Assembly (NCBI RefSeq): GCF_029960785.1
Contig: NZ_JASBQE010000020.1
Span: 1-64,000, forward strand
Source: Polyangium sp. 15x6
GTDB taxonomy: Bacteria; Myxococcota_A; Polyangia; Polyangiales; Polyangiaceae
Length of the DNA stretch: 64,000 nt
Direction of reading: 5' to 3'
The notes beneath the pieces were generated by a model that saw nothing but the letters and a program-made list of their open reading frames with translations, was not told the DNA's origin and searched no databases. Position numbers and translations under genes: made by a program. Every line of letters begins with the position of its first letter. Position 1 is the first letter of the stretch. This document shows positions 1 through 8,414 of the stretch, one piece after another.

Positions 1-156
1 TGTGTGGATGAGCTCAGCGGCACCATCGAGCCCGGATACTACACGCTCGACGCCTCGGTGAAGGTCGACCAGGAAGGTCGTGTCGTGGAGGTGGAGACGA
101 CGGGCCAGCCCAATCCGGACGTTGGGGTTGCATGCGGATCGCCCTGCGAGGCATGA
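1..156 (+). CDS. C-terminal end of an unknown protein, cut by the window edge
   Basis: Frame 1 is open from the first base to the TGA at 154-156 and encodes 51 residues. The segment VKVDQEGRVVEVET has the look of the last beta-strands of a TonB/AgmX-type C-terminal domain, in which an xVxVDxxGxVxxV strand pair is followed by a conserved Cys; here a Cys lies a few residues later and again near the end. That similarity is only a visual impression. The stop overlaps the ATG of the next gene (ATGA at 153-156), so the two are probably translationally coupled. Confidence 0.55.
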   Translation, partial: CVDELSGTIEPGYYTLDASVKVDQEGRVVEVETTGQPNPDVGVACGSPCEA

Positions 157-578
157 CTCTCCCCGAGGATGTCCTCGAGCGGAGCATGTTACGAACGTCC
201 GCGTCGGCGAACGGGCAGCCGATGCCGGATCGGGGGCAGATCGCGGAGGTCGTGACCGTCGTGGTCGTCACGATCGTCTTCACCGAGGTCATCATCGAAG
301 CCTTCGCGATCGCCGTCGGCGTGACGGTCACCGCGACGGTCGCGGCGGGGGCGGCGGAGGCGTTTGCGAAGAGGAAGAAACCGAAAAAGTTGAGCTGTTC
401 GGATCACCTCGGCAACTGCCTCATGTCCCCTTTGGCGGACCAGCCGGGGACTGGACCTGACCATTCGCTATGCCACGATTGCTGGATGCGGTGCGAGAAC
501 GGTCATTGGCCTACACAGGTCGAACAGGCGAGCAGGGGACAGGTGTCCTGCTGGTATGGCCCGGAAGCGGATTATTGA
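153..578 (+). CDS. Small membrane-segment protein with a Cys/His-rich C-terminal domain
   Basis: 141 residues from the ATG at 153, chosen because it overlaps the upstream stop as ATGA; an in-frame ATG at 132 also exists. Residues about 26-62 form a long Val/Ala/Ile-rich hydrophobic stretch, followed by a KRKKPKK basic patch and a compact C-terminal domain with six cysteines in CSDHLGNC, CHDCWMRC and SCWYG spacing and a GHWP motif. No named family is recognised. A hydrophobic segment followed by a small disulphide- or metal-stabilised domain recalls C-terminal effector domains of myxobacterial secreted toxins, and the gene after it could then be an immunity gene, but this is inference only. 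The next gene starts 3 bp downstream. Confidence 0.6.
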   Translation: MTLPEDVLERSMLRTSASANGQPMPDRGQIAEVVTVVVVTIVFTEVIIEAFAIAVGVTVTATVAAGAAEAFAKRKKPKKLSCSDHLGNCLMSPLADQPGTGPDHSLCHDCWMRCENGHWPTQVEQASRGQVSCWYGPEADY

Positions 579-581
579 ACA

Positions 582-1712
582 ATGAATCAGGGTCACAACC
601 GAGAAATGGTAGGGGACGAGCTTGCGTTCGCTCAAGCGAGCGGGCGTCTCTTGGTCAAGTCGCTAGACAGAACCCGGAGCTTCGCCGAGGCCGTGGAAGA
701 CTTCCGCAAGCTCGAGGCCGAGTTCGTGGAGCGCGCAGGCGACGACGAATTCGATGTGCGCGAGACGAGACGGCGCATCGCTGAAACCATCCTGTCCCTT
801 GCCCGTGACAAGCGTCCCCCCTTCGACGCCTGCCGCGATGCGTGGAACGATCTGGTTCGCCTCGGCTTCTCGGGCATCGAACTCGAGTGCACGATGTCGT
901 ACTTTTATGCGGATTGCTGCGCGTACGACGAGCGGCCAGACGAGGGGCTCGCGGTGCTCGACCCGCTCCTCGCAAAGCTCGAGCGCTTGCTCGAGGACAC
1001 GAGGGGGACGGGAACGGAGTACCCCGCGCGCTTTTACGAAAACGAGCTGGAGCGCCTGGGGAACCTCCGGGACGCGCTCCTTGCCCAGAAACGCGGCGAG
1101 GTCGTCCCGTGGCTGGAGACCCGCCGCGAGGACGAGGCAGCCCCCCCGATCACCGCGGAAGAAGAGCAGGCCGACGCGCTCTACGACGAGTTCTCGAAAG
1201 CGAAGCTTGTCGTCTTCAAGACCTACGGGAAATCGTTCGATCGGAGCTTCGCCGACGTCGCGGCCGACTACCGACGGATCGAGGCGGAATTCGTGGCACG
1301 CGCAGGCGAAGGCGAGGCGTTCGAGGATTGCGTCGGCGCCATCAAGGCAAGGACCGCCGAGGCGATCTTGATGGCAGCTTGTTCCCTCCGCGCTCCCTTC
1401 CAGGCCTGCCGAGACGCCTGGGACGAGTTCGTCCGCGTGGGCCAAGACGAGAGCTGGATGTATCCAGAAATGTTCGTGAAGGCTTGTCTGAGGAACAACG
1501 AGCCCGAGGCGGGGCTCGCCGTGGTCGAGCCGTGGATCGCCGAGATCGAGGCTCAGCTCCAAGCGTGCAAGGAACCCTTGCGGCCCCCGGGGGAAACCAG
1601 CGTGGAGCTCAACCGCCAGCTCAAAGAGCTCCACGAGCTCCGGGACAAGCTCATGGCCATGCGAAGCGGCGGCGAGCCGTCGACTCGAGGACGCAGCGGC
1701 GCGCCTACGTAG
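582..1712 (+). CDS. Internally duplicated alpha-helical protein of unknown function
   Basis: 376 residues, acidic, soluble, with no signal peptide or membrane segment. It is built from two copies of a domain of about 160 residues: residues about 13-175 and 198-362 match in order. Each copy has a SFAxxxxDxRxxEAEFVxRAG segment, then an ETILSLA/EAILMAA helix, PFxACRDAWxxxVR, a GLAVxxPxxxxxE segment and a final ELxxLRDxLxAxxxGE helix. The ATG is 3 bp after the previous stop, so it belongs to the same operon. I do not recognise the family. The cytoplasmic helical repeat architecture beside a small membrane/Cys-rich protein would suit an immunity or adaptor role, which is speculation. Confidence 0.7.
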   Translation: MNQGHNREMVGDELAFAQASGRLLVKSLDRTRSFAEAVEDFRKLEAEFVERAGDDEFDVRETRRRIAETILSLARDKRPPFDACRDAWNDLVRLGFSGIELECTMSYFYADCCAYDERPDEGLAVLDPLLAKLERLLEDTRGTGTEYPARFYENELERLGNLRDALLAQKRGEVVPWLETRREDEAAPPITAEEEQADALYDEFSKAKLVVFKTYGKSFDRSFADVAADYRRIEAEFVARAGEGEAFEDCVGAIKARTAEAILMAACSLRAPFQACRDAWDEFVRVGQDESWMYPEMFVKACLRNNEPEAGLAVVEPWIAEIEAQLQACKEPLRPPGETSVELNRQLKELHELRDKLMAMRSGGEPSTRGRSGAPT

Positions 1713-1722
1713 TCACCCGCGA

Positions 1723-2056
1723 CCACGTCATCGTCGTCTGAGGCCACGTCATCGTCACCTCGAACCACGTCATCGTCGCCTGCGGCCACGTTATCGTCGC
1801 CCGACACCACGTCGACGTCGCCTTCAACGACGTCGAGTTGCCTGCGTCCACGTCGACGTCGGCTCGAACCGCGTCATCGTCGGCTCGAACCACGTCATCG
1901 TCGCCCGAGGCCACGTCATCGTCGCCCGAGGCCACGTCATCGTCGGCACAGACCACGTCGACGTCGCCTTCAACGACGTCGAGTCTCCAGCGACCACGTC
2001 ATCGTCGGCTCGAACCACGTCATCGTCGGCACGGACCACGTCGACGTCGCCTGATG
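1723..2056. repeat. Sixteen-copy 21-bp tandem repeat array
   Basis: The 334 bp consist of 16 units. Fourteen are 21 bp, made of a 13-base core CCACGTCATCGTC or its CCACGTCGACGTC variant plus 8 variable bases. Units 6 and 13 are 20 bp and both start CGACGTCGAG. These two shift any reading frame, so the array is not constrained as protein-coding DNA although all frames stay mostly open. Units 5-6 and 12-13 repeat the same pair of variants 146 bp apart, giving a higher-order period. 21 bp equals two helical turns, so the cores lie on one face of the helix. The core variant contains the palindrome ACGTCGACGT. Confidence 0.9.
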
Positions 2057-2150
2057 ATGCGACATCGCACACCCTGCCGCCCTCACCGTGGTGCTTCCGG
2101 CCACGAGCGCCGAAATTTTGCTGCCCAAACCACTGCGCACCCGTACGTCG

Positions 2151-2180
2151 TTGACAAAATCTCCCCTTCTTGAAACTTTA
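2151..2180 (+). promoter_or_regulatory. Sigma-70-like promoter upstream of the 2215 gene
   Basis: A perfect TTGACA (2151-2156) is followed after 18 bp by ACTTTA (2175-2180) in a locally AT-richer stretch between the repeat array and the ATG at 2215. The predicted leader is about 28 nt and includes the AAGGGGATGACGGA ribosome-binding region. Confidence 0.5.
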
Positions 2181-2214
2181 GAGAAGCAAGACAAATGACG
2201 AAGGGGATGACGGA

Positions 2215-2727
2215 ATGAGCAACGGACCCAAAGCGATCTACAACGGCCCGAGCGTGTGCGACATCACGGACATCAAGGACGACATCATCGACCTGCCGGA
2301 CGGCGAGAAGCAACATCTCAAGTTCGAGAAGGACGGGTTCGAAGAGGTGCTCGACGAGCTCCTCAAGGCCAAGAGCGGCGCGCTCATGAAGGCCGGTATC
2401 GCAATCGATGTCGTCACGCGGATCGAGGGCCGCACGGGCAGGCTCAAGGTCGTCCGCGAGAAGAAGGGCATCGCGAAGAAGATGTACGAGGTCCTCGACG
2501 AGACCGAGGCGCACGAGGAGCACCTGCGCGAGGGCGATATCGCGATCATCGCGAAGACCGTGCAGACGGCCGCCAAACACATCGATCCCAGCGTGGCCGC
2601 GCCCTTCGAGAAGACGCTGAAATATTACTCCCAGATCGGCGAGAAAGCCGCCGCGACGAGGCGCAAGAACGCCAAGGCCGCCGCGGAAGCCGCCGCCACC
2701 GAAAAGGCGAGCGACGGCTCCACATGA
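2215..2727 (+). CDS. Unknown acidic/lysine-rich cytoplasmic protein
   Basis: 170 residues, no signal peptide and no hydrophobic segment. The ATG at 2215 has an AAGGGG-type ribosome-binding site. The N-terminal part is acidic (TDIKDDIIDLPDGEKQ). The middle is predicted helical (FEEVLDELLKAKSGALMKAG and a KVVREKKGIAKKMYEVLDE helix). The C-terminal 30 residues are an Ala/Lys-rich tail. No family is recognised. It has its own promoter, faces a convergent DUF2383 gene 36 bp away and does not appear to be in an operon with the genes before the tandem array. Confidence 0.65.
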   Translation: MSNGPKAIYNGPSVCDITDIKDDIIDLPDGEKQHLKFEKDGFEEVLDELLKAKSGALMKAGIAIDVVTRIEGRTGRLKVVREKKGIAKKMYEVLDETEAHEEHLREGDIAIIAKTVQTAAKHIDPSVAAPFEKTLKYYSQIGEKAAATRRKNAKAAAEAAATEKASDGST

Positions 2728-2763
2728 CGACCGCTTCGTGACGTCCGAGCTCGCCTCTCCGCG

Positions 2764-3507
2764 TCAAGCCGCCTTCACGAACTTCTGCAGCGATTGTGCG
2801 AGGTCGTGCGTGCGTTGTTGCTCGGGCGAGAGCTCCTGAAGGACGAAATCACGCACGGGCGGCTCGAGCTCGTCGAGGTCCCGGGCGTACCGCTTCTTGC
2901 CTTGATCCTCGCCCTCTTCCAATGCGGCGAGCGCGGCGCGGTGGCCGAGCAGGTCCGCGCCGCGCTGCACGATGCGCGCGAACGCGCCCCACACGCCCGA
3001 GCTCGGCGCGGGCTCGCCGCCGAACTCGTGGACCTTGTCGCGGAGCTTGTCGACGCGCCGCTGGTGGCTCTCCAAGAGCTGGCGCAGCGAGCTCGTGAGA
3101 TCGGCGTCGCGCACGCTGCGCAGCGCGAGCTCGTACGTCTCGACGCTGGCGAGCTCGCCGCGCAGGAGGTCGTTCAGCCGGTCGAGCGTGCTCTCCTTCG
3201 AGGGCTCGCCCGTACGCCGGGTCGAGGGCACTTCGTCTTTGAACGCTTCCTTGGCGGACTCGGCCGCGGCGCGCGCGACGGTGGCCACCTCGCTCGCCGC
3301 GGCGGCGAGGTCTCGGCCCGCGTGCTCGAGGTGGGCCTTGGCGCGCTCGATCGAGCCGCTCTCGCGCTGATCGACGCTGCTGCGCTCGATCGGGGCGTTC
3401 TCCTCGCCCTGCACCTCGTGCTCGACGTCCGTTCGTCCGCTCGACTCGGTGTCGCTGCCTTGGGGGACGTTCGTGGAAAAGTCGGGCTGGCGCTTGTCCT
3501 GGTTCAT
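2764..3507 (-). CDS. DUF2383 ferritin-like four-helix protein
   Basis: 247 residues from the ATG at 3507; upstream in-frame codons are not protein-like. The C-terminal two-thirds, from DRLNDLLRGELASVETYELA to the end, is the DUF2383/PA2169 ferritin-like bundle. It has the family's ELASVETYELAL helix, the HQRRVDKLRDKVHEFGG helix-turn and an EEGEDQGKKRY helix. The N-terminal about 100 residues are hydrophilic and probably disordered, with an amphipathic Ala/Glu/Lys helix (EVATVARAAAESAKEAF). Members are often linked to spore coat or stress physiology, but the substrate is unknown. The gene diverges from the deformylase gene with 76 bp between starts. Confidence 0.8.
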   Translation of the reverse strand: MNQDKRQPDFSTNVPQGSDTESSGRTDVEHEVQGEENAPIERSSVDQRESGSIERAKAHLEHAGRDLAAAASEVATVARAAAESAKEAFKDEVPSTRRTGEPSKESTLDRLNDLLRGELASVETYELALRSVRDADLTSSLRQLLESHQRRVDKLRDKVHEFGGEPAPSSGVWGAFARIVQRGADLLGHRAALAALEEGEDQGKKRYARDLDELEPPVRDFVLQELSPEQQRTHDLAQSLQKFVKAA

Positions 3508-3583
3508 GCGCCGATCCCTGGGGCGCCCGTGCACGTTCGTCGAGCGCGCGTCGTCCCCGACGTCTCGTGGTAGGCTCGCCCCC

Positions 3584-4159
3584 GTGACGCTCCTGAAAAT
3601 TGCCCACATTGGACACCCGGTGCTCCGAAACCGAGCGCGCGAGGTCGAGCGGGACGAGCTCGCCACGGCCGAGGTGCAGACGTTCATCGACGACCTCGTC
3701 GAGACCATGCGCGACGCGAACGGCGCCGGGCTCGCCGCGACGCAGGTGCACGTGCCGAAGCGGATCGTGGCGATCGAGGTCAAGGACAACCCCCGTTATC
3801 CGTACAAGCCGAACATCCCGCTCACGATCGTGGTCAACCCCGTGATCGAGCCGCTCACGGAGGAGCGATTCGACAATTACGAGGGCTGCCTCTCGGTGCC
3901 GAATCTGCGCGGCGTGGTGTCGCGGTTCGCCGAGGTGCGCGTGACCGGCCTGGATCGGCACGGCGCGCCGTTCGAGCGCGTCGCGCGGGGTTTGACGGCG
4001 GGGACGTTCCAGCACGAGGTGGACCACCTCGACGGCAAGCTCTTCGTGGATCGGGTGACCGATCCCTCGACGCTCTGCACGTGGGCCGAGTTCGATCGGT
4101 TCCACAAGCAGGCGTTCGTGGAGCGGATCGTGCCGTTCGTGAAGCGAATGGGGGGCTAG
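3584..4159 (+). CDS. def: Peptide deformylase
   Basis: 191 residues from the GTG at 3584, which gives the standard MTLLKIAHIGHPVLR start of the family. Removes the formyl group from nascent N-terminal methionine. All three hallmark motifs are present: GAGLAATQ (motif 1), EGCLSV with the metal-binding Cys (motif 2) and HEVDH (motif 3, the HExxH metal ligands and catalytic Glu). The VPNLRGVVSRFAEVRV segment between motifs 2 and 3 is also typical. It stands alone, converging on the VWA lipoprotein gene 12 bp downstream. Many bacteria carry several def paralogues, so this may not be the only copy. Confidence 0.95.
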   Translation: MTLLKIAHIGHPVLRNRAREVERDELATAEVQTFIDDLVETMRDANGAGLAATQVHVPKRIVAIEVKDNPRYPYKPNIPLTIVVNPVIEPLTEERFDNYEGCLSVPNLRGVVSRFAEVRVTGLDRHGAPFERVARGLTAGTFQHEVDHLDGKLFVDRVTDPSTLCTWAEFDRFHKQAFVERIVPFVKRMGG

Positions 4160-4171
4160 TTTTTCAGCGGA

Positions 4172-5443
4172 TCACTTCGGGATGACGATCCCGCAGGGGA
4201 ACTGGACCGAAATGGAATGGTCGCCCTGCTTGATCGTGTCGCACGCGGTGCCGAGCAGCTCGATCTCGTCGGGTCCGTTGAGCCGCCAGCCGTTCATGTC
4301 GTTGTAGGGCAGCGCCTTGCCGTCGAGGTAGACCTGGCCCTCGGCGGCCGCGGTCTCGTCGACGATGCCGTTCAATTTGAGCACGCAGGAGCGGACGCCG
4401 TTGATGATGGTGTCGAAGGCGTCGATCAACGTCTGCGGATTGAGCGCCTGGTAATACGTGGCCTTCTCGGCGCCGGCGATGGGCAGGCCCGCGCCCGCGT
4501 TCGCCAGGTCTTGCAAATGGCCGAGGCTCACCTCGGCGCCGACGCTGATCACGAACGTGCGGACGCCCTTGCCGAACGAGCCCTGCGCGGCGGCGATCGA
4601 TTCGTCCTGGCCATTTTGCGGATTCGGCTCGGCGCAGGTGTCGGGCTCGCCGTCGGTCGCGAGCACGATGATCTTCGGCCCCGGCTCCTGGAAGGCCAGA
4701 AGGTCCGTGGTGACGGCGGTGATGCTCTCGCCCGTCGGCGTCTCGCCCTCGGGGCTCTGCGGGGCGTACACGGCGTCGATGGCCGCGTGGTTGTTCAGCG
4801 CGATCGGCACCTTCGTCAGGACCGGGCACGTGCCGCCCGCGTTGCCGTTGTTGCTCGTGTAGAGCGCGAGCCCGAACCGCACGTCCTTTTCGAGCTTCTT
4901 CACGATCCCGTCATTGGGATCCATGAGCGTGTCGTAAAGGACGCTCCAGCGGTCCCCATTTCCGAAGCCCGTGGTCATGCTGCCCGATTGATCGATGAGC
5001 AGCATCACGGTGGGGATCTGTTTTTCGAAATTGACGTTGACGTCGGCGCAGGCGTCGGCGCCGGAGCCTGTGCTGCTGTTCGACGTCACGAAATCGATGC
5101 CGCCCATGCCGCCGGACCCGCCCTCGCCGCCCGTGGGGATACACCGACCCTTGACGTTGCACGTCTGCCCCGCGGGGCATCCGGCCGCGCCGGGGGCGCA
5201 GTCCGCCGTGCACTTGGCGCTGATGCCGCAGTACAGGCCGTCCGGGCACGCGAAGTCGTTGGCGCAGTCGCCGCCGCACTTGCCGGCGTAGACCGAGTCG
5301 CACGGAGGCGTGCCGGTGCTCGTCGAGCCGCAGCTCGAAGCGAGCGCGGTGACCATGGACGCGAGCCCGATCGCGAGCGCGGGCGCGAAGAGGCGGCGAA
5401 ACCACGAGGGCTTTCGAGAATGTGGGGAACGGGCGAAGTGCAT
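4172..5443 (-). CDS. Secreted lipoprotein with von Willebrand factor A domain
   Basis: 423 residues. The N-terminus RRLFAPALAIGLASMVTALA followed by SSC is a lipoprotein signal (lipobox Cys about residue 38). Next is a Cys-rich module (residues about 48-103) with 12 cysteines in paired EGF-like spacing, a short Gly-rich linker and a VWA domain. The VWA metal site is intact, with LLIDQSGSM (DxSxS), the PTGES threonine and ATDGEPDTC. A C-terminal Cys-containing region follows. In Myxococcota such lipoproteins are typical outer-surface proteins, possibly adhesive; no partner is encoded nearby. It converges with def. Confidence 0.85.
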   Translation of the reverse strand: MHFARSPHSRKPSWFRRLFAPALAIGLASMVTALASSCGSTSTGTPPCDSVYAGKCGGDCANDFACPDGLYCGISAKCTADCAPGAAGCPAGQTCNVKGRCIPTGGEGGSGGMGGIDFVTSNSSTGSGADACADVNVNFEKQIPTVMLLIDQSGSMTTGFGNGDRWSVLYDTLMDPNDGIVKKLEKDVRFGLALYTSNNGNAGGTCPVLTKVPIALNNHAAIDAVYAPQSPEGETPTGESITAVTTDLLAFQEPGPKIIVLATDGEPDTCAEPNPQNGQDESIAAAQGSFGKGVRTFVISVGAEVSLGHLQDLANAGAGLPIAGAEKATYYQALNPQTLIDAFDTIINGVRSCVLKLNGIVDETAAAEGQVYLDGKALPYNDMNGWRLNGPDEIELLGTACDTIKQGDHSISVQFPCGIVIPK

Positions 5444-5493
5444 GCGTAAGCTCCTGTTTTTCTAGCTTCCCGGAGTGTAGCGCGGCACGCTGT

Positions 5494-5814
5494 TCAAGGC
5501 CGCTTCGGGCGGGTGTTCGTCCTTCGTACGCGCACGCGCCCGCCGGGATCTTGACGCGCGATGAACGTGATCATCTTCGCGAGCTCGGGATGCGCGAGGA
5601 GCTCGGCGACGGTGTGATACCGGGCTTCGAGTTCCTTGTTCGTGAGCACCGCGTGGACGGCGTGGTGGCAATCGCGGCAAATCGCGAGCGTCTCTTTGCC
5701 CCCGCGGCTCCGCGGCACGAGGTGATGATCCGACGGGTTCAGATTCGGCCGCTCACAGAGCGGGCATGGTTCGATCGATGCCGGTTCGGGGCGCATGGGC
5801 GGATGCCCGCCCAT
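5494..5814 (-). CDS. HNH-type nuclease-fold protein
   Basis: 106 residues from the ATG at 5814; an ATG at 5796 is equally possible. The core CPLCERPNLNPSDHHLVPRS is an HNH/McrA fold, with a zinc CxxC pair, the DHHLVPRSRGG segment and a second pair in CRDCHHAVHAV that supplies the last HNH His. This layout matches small stand-alone HNH proteins found widely in proteobacteria and myxobacteria, whose function is unassigned. A helical segment and a basic tail (RVRVRRTNTRPKRP) follow, suiting nucleic-acid binding. No toxin or restriction partner is adjacent. Confidence 0.75.
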   Translation of the reverse strand: MGGHPPMRPEPASIEPCPLCERPNLNPSDHHLVPRSRGGKETLAICRDCHHAVHAVLTNKELEARYHTVAELLAHPELAKMITFIARQDPGGRVRVRRTNTRPKRP

Positions 5815-6001
5815 GCTACATCGAAAAACGCGGGGACTGGTGATGACGGTGACGGCGGACGGCTCTGTTCGAGCGCCTGTGTTTGTCCTTTCCCGCGTGG
5901 AGCAGCCCACCGCGGCGCGGCCGTGACGATCCGGGGCGAAGGCGCGCCATGGGTCTTTTGAGCCCGTTCGTGGCGTGGTACCCTGCTCGCGGATCTCGTC
6001 G

Positions 6002-6523
6002 ATGCAGACTTATAACCTCGCGAAACTGAGGGCGGATCAGCCGAATTTGTGGCCGCCGCTCGTGCTGCCTGCGTGTCTGCTCGCCTGCGAGGCCGCGCCC
6101 GGGACGACGAGCCCCTTCGAGGTCGCCTACTTCAAGCCGGGCGCGGAGGATCCGACGATCGAACGTTTCTCGCTGGTGCACGCGACCGACGTCTCGGCGG
6201 CCGACGTCGAGGCGCTACGCTCGGCCGGGCGCGAGGACGTGCTGCACGTGGCCGCGGCCGGCGTGATCACGGCGATCCTGCGTGCGCGCGACGAGCTGCG
6301 CGTGGTGCGCGTGTCGAAGCGGGGTCCGTGGCTGGATCTGCATCTCCAGAGGACCGACGGCCGCGACGACGGCGTGCTCGTCGCGTTCGGAACCCAGGGC
6401 GCGGATCCGGACTCGGTGCTCGCGGGCGTGGTGAAGCACGTGCACGGCGCGTCGGGTGGGCGGAAGATCGCCGGCGCCGTGGCCTTCGGCGGAGGAAAGG
6501 CCGCGATCCGGGTCCTGTCATGA
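6002..6523 (+). CDS. Unknown protein, translationally coupled to the next gene
   Basis: 173 residues from the ATG at 6002. The start region contains a Cys-Leu stretch (LVLPACLLACEAAPG) that could be a weak lipobox but is not preceded by a typical basic-hydrophobic signal, so I would not call secretion. The rest mixes strands and helices, with a Gly-rich C-terminus (AVAFGGGKAAIRVLS). No family is recognised. Its TGA (6521-6523) overlaps the ATG of the next gene (6520), so the two products are likely made together and may work together. Confidence 0.65.
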   Translation: MQTYNLAKLRADQPNLWPPLVLPACLLACEAAPGTTSPFEVAYFKPGAEDPTIERFSLVHATDVSAADVEALRSAGREDVLHVAAAGVITAILRARDELRVVRVSKRGPWLDLHLQRTDGRDDGVLVAFGTQGADPDSVLAGVVKHVHGASGGRKIAGAVAFGGGKAAIRVLS

Positions 6524-7233
6524 TCACCTTCGCCTTCGGGGCCGAGGCCTGGCCGAAGAGCCTCACGGTGCCGGACGTCGAGCGCCACAAGAGCCTCCTG
6601 ATCCAGCAGGCGATGTACGCGCGGCTCACGCAGCCGGCGATGGTCTTCCGGACGCTGTCGCGCGGCGCGCTCTACTGGGAGCGCTGGCTGCTCGAGAAGG
6701 ACCCGGGCCGCTGCGAGGAAGAGCGCGTGGTGTCGGGCCTCGAGCTCGCGCGCGACGCGGGCGACTGGAAGGAAGCGGAGCTGCTCCTCGCGCACTGCGA
6801 GGCGTCGCCGAACCTCGACGGGCGGCCGTTCGTGGAAGCCTGGAGCGTGATCGTTCGCGATCGGCTGCAGGAGCAGGTCGACAACGAGCAGCGGCTGGAG
6901 ATCGCCTTCCAGAAGTTCCGCGGCGCGAAGAACGTGACGGACGAGGCCGCGCGCGCCGAGCTCGCCCGCGACGTGATGGCGCGCGCATCCGAGATCGGAC
7001 AGGTCGGATCGCCCGTGCCGGTGAACTACCTGCTCGCCCGGATCGCCGCGGCGCAGGGCTGGAACGAGGAGGTCGAGGGGTACTACGCGGCGCTGCTCGT
7101 GTGCCGGCCGCTGTGGATCCCGTACATCGTGCAGCTCTCCGAGCATCAGGCGAAGACGGACCTGAAGCGCGCGTTCGGCACGATCGAGACGGCGAAGAGC
7201 TTGCTCGGCAAGGATTTCTGGCTCGCGACCTGA
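6520..7233 (+). CDS. Unknown cytoplasmic helical protein (possible repeat-type scaffold)
   Basis: 237 residues starting at the ATG that overlaps the upstream stop (ATGA). Almost entirely predicted helix, with no signal peptide. Segments such as ELARDAGDWKEAELLLAHCE and ARIAAAQGWNEEVEGYYAAL alternate small and aromatic residues in a manner reminiscent of TPR-like helical hairpins, but no canonical TPR consensus is complete. No catalytic motif is visible. Together with the 6002 gene it forms a two-gene unit. Confidence 0.65.
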   Translation: MITFAFGAEAWPKSLTVPDVERHKSLLIQQAMYARLTQPAMVFRTLSRGALYWERWLLEKDPGRCEEERVVSGLELARDAGDWKEAELLLAHCEASPNLDGRPFVEAWSVIVRDRLQEQVDNEQRLEIAFQKFRGAKNVTDEAARAELARDVMARASEIGQVGSPVPVNYLLARIAAAQGWNEEVEGYYAALLVCRPLWIPYIVQLSEHQAKTDLKRAFGTIETAKSLLGKDFWLAT

Positions 7234-7282
7234 AGGCTTTAGGGAGGTATGCGGGCCGCCTCTCCCACGAGCGAGCTCATCC

Positions 7283-8315
7283 GTGAAGCGCACCTCTCTC
7301 CTTCTCGCTCGCGCTCGTCCTGTCCATCGCCTCGGCCTCGGGTTGCCGCAGGCACGGGGCTGACGGGTTCAACTTCGAGCACCAGCACGACGTCGACTAC
7401 AAGCCTCTCGCCGAGCTGCCGGACGCCTTCCATTACGACGAGCATGCCCTGCCAGAGAAGCGAATGACGGTCGCGCCGGGGTATCCGAGCGAGGAGCGGC
7501 CCCATCGTGTCCTCGGCAAGATCGTCTTGAAGGAGCGCATTGACGTCTCGACGTCGTACGAAGAGAAGCTCACGGCCGCGTGGAACAACGAAGCCTTGCG
7601 CGCGCGCCGCGAAAAACTGCTCGCCGCGGAGGCGGCGCGCCACGGCGCGAATGCCCTCTACTTGATTTCCAGTTCGACCGATCGCTTCGCCCGAATGCCC
7701 GAGCGGACGCGCGTCTATTACGCCGTCTCCCTCTCTGCCGACCCGCCCAAATACCCCGACGTCGAGACGCTCCTCGGGCGGCTTTCGCTGGCCAAGGACG
7801 GCTACCACGAGGTCAAACGGTTCACCGCGAAGCTCAAAGAGCTCCCCGACCGGGCGCCCGAGACCATCCAGCTCAAGCGCGGCCATTGTTACATGATGGC
7901 GATCGCCTTCCACCCCGGCCCCGTCGAGCGCCAGCACGGGAAGGTCACCTCGATCAATTTCACGTACAAGGTCCCCAATCCGGAGATATTCCCCGGCGTA
8001 CCGCACATCAACGCCGGAGCCGGCAGCTTCCGGGAGCGACGCGACGGGGATACGAGCGTGCTTCGCTCGCAGCACATCCTCGACGGGCTTTGGTCACGCA
8101 CGGGCGCCGGCGAGATCGCCTGCCCCGTCTATCGGGCCCAGCCCGCAGAGCTGTCGTTCACGACCTTCGATGGCCGCGCGCTGAAAAACCCGCCCAAGTT
8201 CGAACCCGGGCGAGGCACCGCGGATTTCGTGGTCTACGAGCGCAAGCTCCCCGCCGAGTACTTCACGAAGACGGCCTGCGCGCGCTGCATCGACGTGGCG
8301 CGACAATGCAGCTAG
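7283..8315 (+). CDS. Probable lipoprotein gene with an apparent N-terminal frameshift
   Basis: The in-frame ATG at 7464 gives only 283 residues, yet coding-like sequence in the same frame continues upstream to about 7287. It encodes a lipoprotein-type signal ending ALVLSIASASGC but has no start codon after the TGA at 7284. A GTG at 7283 in another frame encodes VKRTSLLLA, exactly the missing signal-peptide start, so a one-base shift around 7290-7320 (mutation or sequencing error) is the simplest reading. The mature part is hydrophilic, with PERTRVYYAVSLSA and a CARCIDVARQC end. Just past the stop a second frame (8306-8407) encodes more Cys-rich sequence (SCAELGKCLQTTG), hinting at another shift. 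No family is recognised. Confidence 0.6.
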
Positions 8316-8414
8316 CGAGAGAACCCCTGGCCTCGTGCGCCGAGCTCGGCAAGTGCCTGCAGACGACAGGAATGGCGCTCGGCGTCTGCTCCGATCGATA
8401 CCGCTGAATTCGCG

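Noticed and set aside
1723-2056. CRISPR array
   Set aside because: Repeats are contiguous with no unique spacers of regular length, and no cas genes are near. It is a minisatellite-like array.
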